A stretch of DNA of 64,000 nucleotides, taken from assembly GCA_004963905.1 (NCBI GenBank), contig SUGL01000032.1:1-64000 (forward strand), given 5' to 3'. The DNA comes from Mesorhizobium sp. (GTDB taxonomy: Bacteria; Pseudomonadota; Alphaproteobacteria; Rhizobiales; Rhizobiaceae). Below the pieces are notes generated by a model. That model searched no databases, was not told the DNA's origin, and saw only the letters and a program-made list of their open reading frames with translations. The stretch's first letter is position 1. Every line of letters begins with the position of its first letter. Positions 33,915-45,372 of this stretch are shown one piece after another. The position numbers were made by a program, and so were the translations under genes.

Positions 33915-35069
33915 ATGACCGCCAAGACCGGAAAGTCCTTTGCCAGCCGCTTCGGCGTCCACATCGCGGTGCTCGTCTTCGTGGCGATCTGGACCGTGCC
34001 GACGCTCGGCATCCTCGTCTCGTCGCTGCGCGACAAGGACCAGATCATCGCCTCGGGCTGGTGGAATTCCTTCGCCAGCTCCAGCCAGACCGAAGCCGGA
34101 CGGCTGCCGGCCGCTTCGGCGCAGGCGCAGAAGGACGGCAAATACGTCATCGAGGGCAACATCTTCGGCGACGGCGCCAAGCGCAACATCAGCGCCTTCG
34201 GCGTCAAGTCGTCGGCGCCGACGCAATACGCGGCCGGAACGGCCGCCGATCTCGGCGACGGCGTCACCTTGCAGATGAATGCCGACGGCAGCTTCGTTCT
34301 CTCCTCGCCTAAGGCCTTCGAGGGCGAGCGCGGCCAGCGCGTCTATTTCGCCTCGTCGGCGCCGCCGAAATTCACCACCGACAATTACAAAACCGTGCTG
34401 TTCTCGGAAGGCATCGGCCGCTCCTTCATGAACTCGCTGACGGTGACCATTCCCTCGACGGTCATCCCGATCCTGATCGCCGCGTTCGCGGCCTATGCGC
34501 TGGCCTGGATGCGCTTTCCCGGCCGGGCGCTCTTGATCGCCGTCATCATCGGTCTGCTGGTGGTGCCGCTGCAGATGTCGCTGATCCCGCTGTTGAAACT
34601 CTACAATGGCGTCGGCAGCTTCTTCGGCGTGCCGTCGAAGACCTATCTCGGCATCTGGCTGGCGCATACCGGCTTCGGCCTGCCCTTCGCCATCTATCTG
34701 CTCAGGAGCTACATCGCCGGCCTGCCGCGCGAGATCATGGAATCGGCACGCATCGACGGCGCCAGCGACTTCGAGATCTTCGTCAAAATCGTGCTGCCGC
34801 TGTCGTTTCCGGTGCTCGCCTCTTTCGCCATCTTCCAATTCCTGTGGGTATGGAACGATCTTCTGGTGGCGATGGTTTTCCTCGGCACCGAGGCCGATCA
34901 GATCGTGCTGACGGCCAAGCTCAACGCGCTGCTCGGCTCGCGCGGCGGCGACTGGGAGATCCTGACGACATCGGCCTTCGTGACCATCATCGTGCCGCTG
35001 ATCGTCTTCTTCTCGCTGCAGCGCTATTTCGTCCGCGGGCTGCTTGCCGGCTCGGTGAAAGGAGGTTGA
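33915..35069 (+). CDS. aglG: Alpha-glucoside ABC transporter permease AglG
   Basis: The 384-residue MalG-type permease starts 1 bp after aglF. Besides the membrane spans and the EAA loop (EIMESARIDGASDFEIFVKIVLPLS), it has a large periplasmic insert after the first span, residues about 45-155, as in Sinorhizobium AglG. AglFG, AglE and AglK make the full importer. Confidence 0.92.
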   Translation: MTAKTGKSFASRFGVHIAVLVFVAIWTVPTLGILVSSLRDKDQIIASGWWNSFASSSQTEAGRLPAASAQAQKDGKYVIEGNIFGDGAKRNISAFGVKSSAPTQYAAGTAADLGDGVTLQMNADGSFVLSSPKAFEGERGQRVYFASSAPPKFTTDNYKTVLFSEGIGRSFMNSLTVTIPSTVIPILIAAFAAYALAWMRFPGRALLIAVIIGLLVVPLQMSLIPLLKLYNGVGSFFGVPSKTYLGIWLAHTGFGLPFAIYLLRSYIAGLPREIMESARIDGASDFEIFVKIVLPLSFPVLASFAIFQFLWVWNDLLVAMVFLGTEADQIVLTAKLNALLGSRGGDWEILTTSAFVTIIVPLIVFFSLQRYFVRGLLAGSVKGG

Positions 35070-35073
35070 TAAA

Positions 35074-36738
<1,665 letters not shown>

Positions 36739-36771
36739 GTTGCGACAGACAATCACTGGGAGGAAGAAAAC

Positions 36772-37884
<1,113 letters not shown>

Positions 37885-37895
37885 GGCTGGCTAGA

Positions 37896-37993
37896 GCTGT
37901 TCATCGTTTCACGGAAACGCCGGACTGCTCTAACCATTTGTTTTTACGCAATTCCGGACGGAAAACCGCTATACACTTTTCCTGGAATTGCTG
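37896..37993. repeat. Palindromic intergenic repeats (GGACGGAAAACCGC type) after aglK
   Basis: AGAGCTGTTC/GACTGCTCT forms an outer imperfect dyad around GTTTCACGGAAAC, followed by ACGCAATTCCGGACGGAAAA and TTTTCCTGGAATTGC, which pair as a stem with an ACCGCTATACAC loop. The second half recurs at 40557-40612. The motif is common downstream of rhizobial genes. Its role is unknown. Confidence 0.7.
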
Positions 37994-38001
37994 TAGAAAA
38001 G

Positions 38002-38032
38002 AAAGAGCGGCGGGCCACGCCCGCCGCTCTTT
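38002..38032. terminator. Bidirectional rho-independent terminator between aglK and the DUF680-type gene
   Basis: AAAGAGCGGCGGGC-CAC-GCCCGCCGCTCTTT is a perfect 14-bp stem with a 3-base loop. T-rich tracts lie on the plus side (TTTCTCGTTT) and A-rich sequence on the other (GAAAAGAAAG), so it can end transcription of aglK and of the convergent small gene. Confidence 0.88.
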
Positions 38033-38052
38033 CTCGTTTGGAATGCCGTAGC

Positions 38053-38298
38053 TTAGCGACCGAACAGGTTGCGGTCGCTGCCCTGCGGGGCCGACTTGTG
38101 CACGTCGTTCGACTGCACGTCGTTCGACGAGTTCAGCAGCTTGTAGACCGGCGAGTCGGTGCCGATCGACGAGGTGCGGGTGGTGTCGACTGCGGCAGTC
38201 GGCTGGTTGGCGCCGTTGGAGCCGTAGTTGTCACTGGCGGCAAAGGCAGCGCTGGACAGGGCCAGAACGGCCGCGGCGGCAAGAACAATCTTCTTCAT
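38053..38298 (-). CDS. Small exported DUF680-type protein (copy 1)
   Basis: The 81-residue protein has a signal peptide (KKIVLAAAAVLALSSAAFA) and a short mature part opening with ASDNYGSNGANQP and ending SDRNLFGR. Both ends are near-identical to the neighbouring copy, while the middle differs and is longer (about 13 extra residues). The pattern fits DUF680, a family recorded mainly from Mesorhizobium loti. I chose the start that opens the signal peptide. The function is unknown; periplasmic location is inferred. Confidence 0.82.
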   Translation of the reverse strand: MKKIVLAAAAVLALSSAAFAASDNYGSNGANQPTAAVDTTRTSSIGTDSPVYKLLNSSNDVQSNDVHKSAPQGSDRNLFGR

Positions 38299-38324
38299 TT
38301 CAGTACTCCTGAATTCCAAATCTG

Positions 38325-38373
38325 ATGCATGTCGTTTTCCCAAAACCGCTAGGCACTTTTGGGCGACATGCAT
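38325..38373. repeat. ATGCATGTCG-type inverted repeat between the DUF680-type genes
   Basis: ATGCATGTCG (38325-38334) pairs with CGACATGCAT (38364-38373) around TTTTCCCAAAACCGC and CACTTTTGGG. It is the same unit as at 32732-32780. It sits in the promoter region of copy 1 and downstream of copy 2. Confidence 0.7.
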
Positions 38374-38379
38374 GGGAGG

Positions 38380-38398
38380 CGGCGGGTGAAGCCCGCCG
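38380..38398 (-). terminator. Candidate terminator of DUF680-type copy 2
   Basis: CGGCGGG-TGAAG-CCCGCCG is a perfect 7-bp stem about 57 bp downstream of the copy 2 stop, read on the minus strand. It is followed by CCTCCC rather than a clear U-tract, so confidence is moderate. The related gene copy 1 has a stronger GC-rich hairpin at the same relative place. Confidence 0.5.
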
Positions 38399-38454
38399 TC
38401 TGTCTCCTGTCGGCCATGGCCCCTCATTTTCGGATCACGGCCGCGCTTCGGCAG

Positions 38455-38661
38455 TTAGTTGTTGCCGAAGAGGTTGCGGTCAGCACCCTGAGTGACCGGC
38501 TGCTGAGCGGCCGGGGCCGACTTATGGGTCGAAGCCGTGTAGGACGTGTCGACCGCGGCAGCCGGCTGGTTGGCGCCGTTGGAACCATAGTTGTCGCTCG
38601 CGGCGAAGGCGCTGCCGGAAATGGCCAGAAGGGCGGCGGCAGTGAGAACAATCTTTTTCAT
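38455..38661 (-). CDS. Small exported DUF680-type protein (copy 2)
   Basis: The 68-residue protein has the same layout as copy 1: signal peptide KKIVLTAAALLAISGSAFA, then ASDNYGSNGANQPAAAVDT, a variable KSAPAAQQ middle, and the end GADRNLFGNN. The two genes are tandem duplicates, each with its own upstream region. The reading frame and start are fixed by the shared signal peptide. Confidence 0.82.
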   Translation of the reverse strand: MKKIVLTAAALLAISGSAFAASDNYGSNGANQPAAAVDTSYTASTHKSAPAAQQPVTQGADRNLFGNN

Positions 38662-39060
38662 TTTTGGTACTCCAGTATCTTTTTTCCGTCCGTCTAGCGG
38701 CGTGTCTTGGGAATGAAAATCGCGTCGTCCGGACAGCCCCGATGTGGGTGAGCCGGCTGCCGGATTCCAATCACGAAGTTGTTCCGGCTGGACCATGAGT
38801 CCGCACCTTGAAATTATTATAAGCATGCCTATCATCTGTTTTTTTGCTTTTAAATCAGCATGTTACCTGATCATGGCATTTGACTCACCAAGTGTGTCGG
38901 AGTGCCAATGTTCACCCCTCTTGCACGCACCGTCAACAGAAACGAACCGTTCGGTTCGATTTTAGAATCTCCTAATAGTCACTTTTCGATACTGTTAACC
39001 CTTTTGAGGCTGATCAGGGACGCGATTCGGAGGCGGTGCCGGCCACAGGTCCGTGCCGCT
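38662..39060. other. 399-bp AT-richer intergenic stretch without a convincing gene
   Basis: Positions about 38800-39000 are clearly lower in GC than the surroundings (for example TTATTATAAGCATGCC, TTTTTTTGCTTTTAAATC). No open frame here shows codon bias or a family match. The near side must hold the promoter of DUF680-type copy 2; the far side is downstream of the minus-strand flavin reductase. Confidence 0.5.
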
Positions 39061-39807
39061 TCAAACCCCGTAGCGCTCCGTCCGGATGAGCCCTGCCGGA
39101 ACGCCGGCGTCGATCAGGGCTGCAGCGGCGGCCGACACGAACGCATTCGAGCCGCAAACATAGGCGAGCCTGGGCGCCTTCGGCAGCCGTTCCATGGCCT
39201 GCACCATCATATGGGCGTCGACGCGCCGGGAATAATCGGAGGGGCGGCGGGCTTGCTCGCGTGTCAGCGTCAGCACCAGATCGAAGCCGTCGCGGCGGTC
39301 GTCGAGGCCGATCAATTCATCGCGGAAGATCACTTCGTCCCAGGTCCGCGCCGAAAACACCAGCTCGATCGGCGCAGCCGATCTTTGCAGGGTGCGGTGG
39401 CGCACCATCGCCATCAGCGGCACCACGCCGGAACCGCCGCCGACCAGAAGGATCGGCCCGCCATCGCTCACCTCCCAGATGAAGTGGCCGCCGAGCGGTC
39501 CACGCAATTCGATCTCGTCGCCGACCTCCGCCACGTCGTGGAAGAAAGGCGAAACCTCGCCATCGTCGAGCCGCTCGATCGCCAGCTCGATAGCGGCGCC
39601 TGCTTCAGGCGCCGAGGCAATGGAATAGGAACGGCGCGCCTGATAGCCGTCCGGCGCCGTCAGCCTGACATCGACATGCTGCCCCGCCAGATGGGTGAAC
39701 GGACGCGACGGCTGGAACCAGAAGCTGGTGACGCGCGGCGTGCGCTTTTCGATGCGGCTGATCGTGGCCGTCTGCCACGGCGACTGTGGCTGCGGTTCGG
39801 CGCTCAT
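39061..39807 (-). CDS. FAD/NAD(P)-binding oxidoreductase of the ferredoxin-reductase type
   Basis: The 248-residue protein has an FAD domain with RRSYSIASAP (near residue 59) and a nucleotide domain with GGGSGVVPLMAM (near 125) and the C-terminal YVCGSNAFV. No [2Fe-2S] domain is attached. It starts 39 bp after the molybdo-oxidoreductase gene, so it probably delivers electrons to or from that enzyme. The pairing is inferred from the operon. Confidence 0.87.
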   Translation of the reverse strand: MSAEPQPQSPWQTATISRIEKRTPRVTSFWFQPSRPFTHLAGQHVDVRLTAPDGYQARRSYSIASAPEAGAAIELAIERLDDGEVSPFFHDVAEVGDEIELRGPLGGHFIWEVSDGGPILLVGGGSGVVPLMAMVRHRTLQRSAAPIELVFSARTWDEVIFRDELIGLDDRRDGFDLVLTLTREQARRPSDYSRRVDAHMMVQAMERLPKAPRLAYVCGSNAFVSAAAAALIDAGVPAGLIRTERYGV

Positions 39808-39846
39808 TGCTCACCCTTCACGGGATCGCCCCTCACGGATCGCCCC

Positions 39847-40458
39847 TCATGGGTCACTTGAATAGCGCTGCTCGCGCCAGGGGTCGCCATACATGTGATA
39901 GCCGCGCAGCTCCCAAAAACCAGGCTCGTCGCGCTCGGTGAACTGCAGACCGTTCACCCATTTGGCCGACTTCCAGAAATAGAGATGCGGCACCAGGAGC
40001 CGCGCGGGTCCGCCATGGTCGGGAGCGATCGGCTTGCCCTCGTAAAACAGCGCCACCATCGCCTTGCCGGCAACGAGGTCCTTGGTCGGCACGTTGGTGG
40101 AATAGCCGTCGAAGGAATGCGCCAGCGTGAAGCCAGTCGGCGGCTCGATGCCGGCATCGGCGAGGATGTCGTCGATCAGCACGCCCTGCCAGGGCGTGTT
40201 GAACTTGGTCCAGGCGGTCACGCAATGGATGTCGCGTGTCATCTTGTTTTGCGGCAGGGCGTTGAATTCGGCCCAGTTCCATTTCTTGATCGGCTTTGGC
40301 CCATGCTTGAGCGTGAAGGACCAGTCCTCGATGCGCAAGCGCGGCGTCGGCCCCGCCGAGAGAACCGGAAAACCCTGTTCCACGTACTGCCCCGGCGGGA
40401 TGCGCGCATCGGTGTCCGATGGAGGACGCCGTCCGGAAAAGAAGCCGCGGGTGACCAT
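39847..40458 (-). CDS. Sulfite-oxidase-like molybdopterin oxidoreductase
   Basis: The 203-residue protein matches the small cytoplasmic sulfite oxidase-like family (YuiH type). It has the molybdenum-ligand cysteine region DIHCVTAWTKFNTPWQGV near residue 80, then GYSTNVP, PDHGGPARLLVPHLYFWKSAKWV and a C-terminal ERDEPGFWELRGYH. I chose the ATG at 40458, preceded by AAGGAGG; open sequence upstream reads through the intergenic repeat. There is no signal peptide, unlike MsrP. The substrate is unknown. The partner reductase follows. Confidence 0.87.
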   Translation of the reverse strand: MVTRGFFSGRRPPSDTDARIPPGQYVEQGFPVLSAGPTPRLRIEDWSFTLKHGPKPIKKWNWAEFNALPQNKMTRDIHCVTAWTKFNTPWQGVLIDDILADAGIEPPTGFTLAHSFDGYSTNVPTKDLVAGKAMVALFYEGKPIAPDHGGPARLLVPHLYFWKSAKWVNGLQFTERDEPGFWELRGYHMYGDPWREQRYSSDP

Positions 40459-40538
40459 TAAGACGCCTCCTTCGATTGGGCAGGTTGTGCCGCAGTCTTC
40501 TCGAAGACGCCCCGACGGGCAACCGGTTTCTCGGAAGA

Positions 40539-40627
40539 GGACCTGCCGACTGGATATTTGTTTGACGCAATTTCGGACGGAAAACCGCGACGCACTTTTC
40601 CTGAAATCGCTCCCTGCCGGCAGGTCC
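40539..40627. repeat. Composite repeat with 10-bp terminal inverted repeats
   Basis: GGACCTGCCG (40539-40548) and CGGCAGGTCC (40618-40627) flank a GGACGGAAAACCGC-type unit (40557-40612) that matches 37938-37992. The ends look like the boundaries of an inserted unit of about 89 bp. It lies between the degP-like gene and the molybdo-oxidoreductase gene. Confidence 0.65.
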
Positions 40628-40637
40628 TTGCGGGCAA

Positions 40638-42182
40638 TCACCCGGCGGCGAAAGGCACGGCGACGAATATCTGCGCGTCGGCGCGATCGACCAGCAGCAG
40701 CACCGACTTCTTGCCGGATTTGGCGGCTTCGGCGATCGCCTGGTTCGCCTGCCTGGCGCTCCTCACCGGCGTCTGGTCGACGGCAACGATGACGTCGCCG
40801 GGCTGCAGGCCGGCGGCCGAGGCTGCCTTGTCCGGATTGACACGCTCGATCACGGCGCCGCGCTGGTTGTCGGCGAGGTTGAGCTCCTGACGGATGTCAG
40901 GTGTGAGATCGGTCAGGCCAAGGCCGAGCGACGGCACGCCCAGGCCCTGCCCTGCCGACGGTTTGTTCCCTTGGCCAGTGGAAGCGGTCTGCGTATCCTC
41001 GGTGTTGCGGCCGACATCGGCCGAGATCTGGAGCGCCTTGCCCTTGCGCCAGACGTCGAGCGTCTCCTTGGCGCCGGGCGCGACATCGGCGACGGCGCGC
41101 GACAGGTCCTTCGGATCCTTGATCTCCTGGCCGCCGAAACCGGTGATCACGTCGCCGGTCTCGATACCGGCCTTGGCCGCTGGCGACCCGTCGGTGACCT
41201 GGGCGACCAGCGCGCCGCCCGGATGATCGAGGCCCATGGCGCTGGCGACATCCGGCGTGACAGGCTGGATCTGCACGCCGAGATAGCCGTATTCGATATC
41301 GCCGCCCTTCATCAGCTTGGCGACGACCTTTTGCGCCTGGTTCGATGGGATGGCGAAGCCGACGCCGACGCTGCCGCCGTTGGGCGAATAGATCGCGGTG
41401 TCGATGCCCACGACGTTGCCGCTGACGTCGACCAGCGGACCGCCGGAATTGCCGTGATTGATCGGCGCGTCGATCTGGATGAAATCGTCGAACGGCCCGC
41501 TGTGCAGGTCGCGGCCGCGCGCCGAGACGATGCCGGCGGTGACCGTGGTGCCGATGCCGAAGGGGTTGCCGATAGCCAGCACCTGGTCGCCGGTCATCAG
41601 CTTGTTGGAATCACCCCATCTGACGGTCGGCAGCGGCTTGCTCGCCTTGATCTTGAGCACCGCCAGATCGTTCTTGGCATCGTGACCGACGAGCTTGGCG
41701 GGTAGCTCGGTGCCGTCGTCGAGCGTCACCTTGATCGAGGTCGCACCGTCTACGACATGGTTGTTGGTGACGATGGTGCCATCCGCGCCGACGATGAAGC
41801 CGGAGCCCAAAGCCTCCTGCCGCGGCGACTGCTGCGGCGGCGTCTTGGGCATCGGGATGCCCTGGTCGCCGAAGAACTGCTGGAAATACTGATCGAAGGG
41901 CGAATTGCCGTCGAAGGGGGAGCCATCGCCCATCGCTCCGGGCTGCGCCTTCATCACGGTCGTCACGGTCACGACAGCCGGCTTGGCGATGGCGACGACC
42001 GGCGCGAACGAGCCGTTGGGGGCGGTGATGCCGGCGACGGGGGTCTGGGTCGTCGCGGCTACGTTGCTCAAGCCGCTGTTGCCCTCATTTTGCGCAAAGG
42101 AGACGACAACGGGGGTAATGATCAGCGCAGCGCCCAGCAGGGCCGCGACGCGATGTCTACGAAGAATGCTGATGGGTGACAT
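40638..42182 (-). CDS. DegP/HtrA-type periplasmic serine protease
   Basis: The 514-residue protein has an N-terminal signal or anchor (RHRVAALLGAALIITPVVVSFAQ). The trypsin-like domain has its triad in TNNHVVDGA (His), AKNDLAVLKIK (Asp) and HGNSGGPLVD (Ser), and two PDZ domains follow (about 290-380 and 420-510). A Gln/Pro-rich loop precedes the catalytic domain, as in DegP's LA loop. It should degrade or refold damaged envelope proteins. The start at MSPISILRRH is chosen because the upstream frame lacks family sequence. Its 188-bp upstream region separates it from the MBL hydrolase gene. Confidence 0.92.
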   Translation of the reverse strand: MSPISILRRHRVAALLGAALIITPVVVSFAQNEGNSGLSNVAATTQTPVAGITAPNGSFAPVVAIAKPAVVTVTTVMKAQPGAMGDGSPFDGNSPFDQYFQQFFGDQGIPMPKTPPQQSPRQEALGSGFIVGADGTIVTNNHVVDGATSIKVTLDDGTELPAKLVGHDAKNDLAVLKIKASKPLPTVRWGDSNKLMTGDQVLAIGNPFGIGTTVTAGIVSARGRDLHSGPFDDFIQIDAPINHGNSGGPLVDVSGNVVGIDTAIYSPNGGSVGVGFAIPSNQAQKVVAKLMKGGDIEYGYLGVQIQPVTPDVASAMGLDHPGGALVAQVTDGSPAAKAGIETGDVITGFGGQEIKDPKDLSRAVADVAPGAKETLDVWRKGKALQISADVGRNTEDTQTASTGQGNKPSAGQGLGVPSLGLGLTDLTPDIRQELNLADNQRGAVIERVNPDKAASAAGLQPGDVIVAVDQTPVRSARQANQAIAEAAKSGKKSVLLLVDRADAQIFVAVPFAAG

Positions 42183-42370
42183 GGTCGTTTCTGTCCGGGC
42201 GAGAGTTGATCGGTCGCCGCGGGTGGCTCTCGAGGCACGCATCCGTCGGCGTGTCGGCGACCGGGATTGCCTGCCTCGCCATGCATGGCAGCCGGCCGGA
42301 TCGACAATCAAGATTTAGGGCGTGGAATGGCCTGAATTAGGGTTTTGAGGCGACCTTACGAAGATTTAAT

Positions 42371-43117
42371 TCAGAGAGCGCTCACGAACCGCTCTCTCCG
42401 GCGCAGGTAGGCGGATGCGATCTCTCGCATGCGCTGGCCATTGAAACTCGGGCCATGACCGCCATGGCCGATGCGTATCGGCAGGTCGAGCAGCCGCTGC
42501 ATGGTGCGGCAATAGGCAGCACGATCCGAATCCGGCAGATCGTCGATCAGCATGCCGTCATAGATGGCGTCACCAGCAAAGAGCAGCCCGTCGGCTTCGT
42601 CGAAAAGCCCGATCGAATCCGGCGAATGTCCCGGCAGATGCAGCACGCGGAATTTCCGGTCGCCGAGATCGACGATATCGCCATCGTCGAGCGCACGTGT
42701 GAGCGGCGCCGACGGGATCCGATAGTCGGCCGCCTTCCAGGCGGGCGCCGGCAGCTTTGATACCGCGCCGTCGAGATTGTGGAACATGTAGGCATAGGTG
42801 ACGGCATCATCCATGTCGTCGAATTGCGCCGCGCTGACCTTCGGCCCCATGCGCAGCGGGAATTCGTGCAGCGAGCCGACATGGTCGAGATGTATGTGGG
42901 TGGCGACGACGATCAGCGGTTTGCCGGCCGGCGTTTCGATCTCGGGCGCCAGCGGCCAGATGCCCATGCCGGTGTCGACCAGCAGGTCGGCATCACGGCC
43001 CTCGAGATGCCAGATGTTGGCGCGCACGAAATCGTGCACGAACGGCTCGGTCAGCATCGTCGTCCTGGCATCGACAATCGCCTTGCCGAACCAGTCGCCC
43101 ACAACGAGGTCGCCCAT
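42371..43117 (-). CDS. MBL-fold metallo-hydrolase
   Basis: The 248-residue protein has the metallo-beta-lactamase-fold zinc motif THIHLDHVG (HxHxDH) near residue 73, HLPGHSPDS near 158 and FAGDAIYDG near 175. Its ATG overlaps the phosphofructokinase stop by one base (TGATG), so the genes are coupled. A GAGAGCG/CGCTCTC stem at 42374-42396 overlaps the stop codon region and may end the transcript. The substrate is not deducible; thioester or lactone hydrolysis is typical. Confidence 0.87.
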   Translation of the reverse strand: MGDLVVGDWFGKAIVDARTTMLTEPFVHDFVRANIWHLEGRDADLLVDTGMGIWPLAPEIETPAGKPLIVVATHIHLDHVGSLHEFPLRMGPKVSAAQFDDMDDAVTYAYMFHNLDGAVSKLPAPAWKAADYRIPSAPLTRALDDGDIVDLGDRKFRVLHLPGHSPDSIGLFDEADGLLFAGDAIYDGMLIDDLPDSDRAAYCRTMQRLLDLPIRIGHGGHGPSFNGQRMREIASAYLRRRERFVSAL

Positions 43118-44283
43118 CAGACGAAAGGCTTCCCGACCTTGTATTTTTCCGGCACCAGCCGCTTCAGATAGGCCATGCCGGCCTCCGACAGCTGGTTGAC
43201 GTCCGGCTTCATGAAGTTGTCCGGCATGTGGCGCGTCTTGCCGGCGACCGCCTTCAGCGGCACCTTCTTCAGCACGGTCTTCGATCCGTCATATTGCAGC
43301 GCCACCGAGCCGCCGCCCTCTTCGGCGACGGCAACCGCGAAGGCGCCGGCGTCGAAAGCCTCCTTGGCGTCCACGGCGCTGATCGCGCCGACATAGCCGC
43401 GCGGCATATAGCCCAGCGCGTCGACCCGCGCGCGCTTGCCCGGCAGGCCTTCGGCCAGCGCCCGCTCGAGCGCCGCCGGCAGGTCGCTGCCCGACAATTT
43501 GACGTTGCCATGCTGGTCACGTTCGAGCTTTTCCGGCGGCACCAGGCTTTCGACCAGCGCCTTGCCGTCGGCGGTGCTGACGCCCTCCGAGACGGCGACG
43601 ATGCAGCGCTTGTGACGATCGAGCGTCTTGCGGACATCGTCGATGAAACGCTCGGCGGAGAAGGCGCGCTCCGGCACATAGACGAGATGCGGACCGCTGT
43701 CCGGATCAAGCTGCCAGGCGGCGGCGGCGGCGGTCAGGAAGCCGGCATGCCGGCCCATGACGATGCCGACATAGATGCCGGGCAGCGCACGAAAATCGAG
43801 ATCGACGGAAAGGAACGCGCCGGCGACGAATTCGGCAGCCGAAATGAAGCCAGGCGTGTGGTCGTTCTCCTCGAGATCGTTGTCGATGGTTTTCGGGGCA
43901 TGCACGAAGGCCATCGTGCCGCCGGCGGCATCGGTCAGGATCTGCTGGGTGCCCGAGGTGTCGTTGCCGCCGATATAGATGAAGGCATCGGCGCCGGCCT
44001 TCTTCAGGCCGTTGAGGATGACCTCGCAATAGGCGGCGTCGGGCTTGTCGCGGGTCGAGCCGAGGGCGGCGCTCGGCGTGCCGGCAATCAGCCGCAGCCG
44101 GTCCTCCGGAATGGCGGACAGGTCGACATAGTTGCCGTCGCGGATGCCGCGCACGCCATGGATCGAGCCTAGCACCTTGGCGCCGGGATGTCGCTTGCGG
44201 ACCTCCAGCGTGGCGCCGACGACCGTCTGGTTGATGACGGCGGTGGGGCCGCCGCCCTGCGCGATGACGAAAGTTCCGGCCAT
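43117..44283 (-). CDS. pfp: Pyrophosphate-dependent 6-phosphofructokinase
   Basis: The 388-residue protein phosphorylates fructose 6-phosphate. GGGPTAVIN opens the fold and APKTIDNDLEEND is the catalytic loop. Two residues that separate PPi from ATP enzymes point to PPi: D108 in GGNDT, where ATP enzymes have Gly, and K131 in PKTIDND, where ATP enzymes have Gly in PGTIDND. The enzyme should therefore be reversible and use pyrophosphate. It is co-transcribed with an MBL hydrolase. The call rests on these positions and overall similarity. Confidence 0.9.
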   Translation of the reverse strand: MAGTFVIAQGGGPTAVINQTVVGATLEVRKRHPGAKVLGSIHGVRGIRDGNYVDLSAIPEDRLRLIAGTPSAALGSTRDKPDAAYCEVILNGLKKAGADAFIYIGGNDTSGTQQILTDAAGGTMAFVHAPKTIDNDLEENDHTPGFISAAEFVAGAFLSVDLDFRALPGIYVGIVMGRHAGFLTAAAAAWQLDPDSGPHLVYVPERAFSAERFIDDVRKTLDRHKRCIVAVSEGVSTADGKALVESLVPPEKLERDQHGNVKLSGSDLPAALERALAEGLPGKRARVDALGYMPRGYVGAISAVDAKEAFDAGAFAVAVAEEGGGSVALQYDGSKTVLKKVPLKAVAGKTRHMPDNFMKPDVNQLSEAGMAYLKRLVPEKYKVGKPFV

Positions 44284-44371
44284 GATCTTCTTCTCCCGAG
44301 ACGAAGGTTTTCAGGGCACCTTCGCCTGTCTTGCGGCATCGCGCAACGGAAGAAACCTCACTGACGGCGGA

Positions 44372-45142
44372 TCAGACGACGACGACCGGGTTCCTCTTGG
44401 ACACGCGGTTGTAGAGGTCGATGATGTCCTGGTTGATCAGGCGCACGCAGCCCGACGACATCGCCTGGCCGATACTCCACCATTCGGGCGAGCCGTGGAT
44501 GCGGTAGCCGGTGTCCTTGCCGTTCTGGTAGATGTAGAGCGCGCGGGCGCCGAGCGGATTGGTGAGGCCGCCGGGCTGGCCGCCCTGCCACTTCACCAGC
44601 TCCGGCTTGCGCTTGACCATCTCCGGCGGCGGCGTCCAGACCGGCCACTCCTTGCCGTACTGGATGTTGGCGCGGCCCGACCAGCGGAAGCCGTCCTTGC
44701 CGATGCCGACGCCGTAGCGGATGGCGTCGCCGCCCGGCTGGACCAGATAGAGCATGCGCTCCTGCAGGTGGACGACGATGGTGCCGGGCGCCTCGCCGGT
44801 CTTGTCGACGACGATCTGGCGGCGGAATTCCGGCTTGACCTTCTGCCATGGCACGGCGGGCACCTGGAAGCCGCCATCGGTGAGCGAGGCATACATCACG
44901 TCCGGGCCGGTGACGTTCTTGTCGACACTGATCGCCGGGCGCATCGGATGCACCGAGCCGGTGGTCGTGTCGTCGAGCTGCAATTGCGGCAGATCGAGCG
45001 TCTCGGTGGTGCTGCAGCCGGCGATGCCGAGCAGCGCCACGGCGCCCATGCCGGACAGCATGGCGCGGCGGGAAAGCGGAATTTCGGTTTCGACGGTTTC
45101 GCCGTTCGAAGGCGCCGTCAGACTTTGCGGCAACTCGCGCAT
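44372..45142 (-). CDS. L,D-transpeptidase (YkuD / ErfK-YbiS family), probable lipoprotein
   Basis: The 256-residue protein carries the YkuD catalytic block HGSPEWWSIGQAMSSGCVRL near residue 215, with the nucleophile Cys in SSGCVR. The N terminus has SRRAMLSGMGAVALLGIAGC, a twin-arginine-like start and a lipobox (LGIAGC), so it is probably an exported lipoprotein. It should form 3-3 crosslinks in peptidoglycan or attach proteins. The start could be 45205 or 45142; I prefer the latter because it leaves a shorter basic leader. Confidence 0.9.
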   Translation of the reverse strand: MRELPQSLTAPSNGETVETEIPLSRRAMLSGMGAVALLGIAGCSTTETLDLPQLQLDDTTTGSVHPMRPAISVDKNVTGPDVMYASLTDGGFQVPAVPWQKVKPEFRRQIVVDKTGEAPGTIVVHLQERMLYLVQPGGDAIRYGVGIGKDGFRWSGRANIQYGKEWPVWTPPPEMVKRKPELVKWQGGQPGGLTNPLGARALYIYQNGKDTGYRIHGSPEWWSIGQAMSSGCVRLINQDIIDLYNRVSKRNPVVVV

Positions 45143-45372
45143 ACACCAAACCCTACGCTGTCGGCGGGAAGCACGGTCCGGCCGAATGGCTGGCATTTTC
45201 ATCATTCATGGTTGAGAAAGCGTGAAAGGCGCGAAGCCGGACTTAACCTTAACGGCCCGTCACATCGCCGGAGGAGCCAGGCAAGCCAGCACCGAAGATT
45301 TTGCCCATGGCCCCTTTACAATCGCGAAGACCCCAGGATTTATCCTGTTCTTTGCGCTCAAGGAGTAGGGAA

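Noticed and set aside
38744..38965. Small open frame of about 73 codons in the AT-richer gap
   Set aside because: There is no ribosome-binding site, no codon bias and no recognisable feature. It is likely chance.
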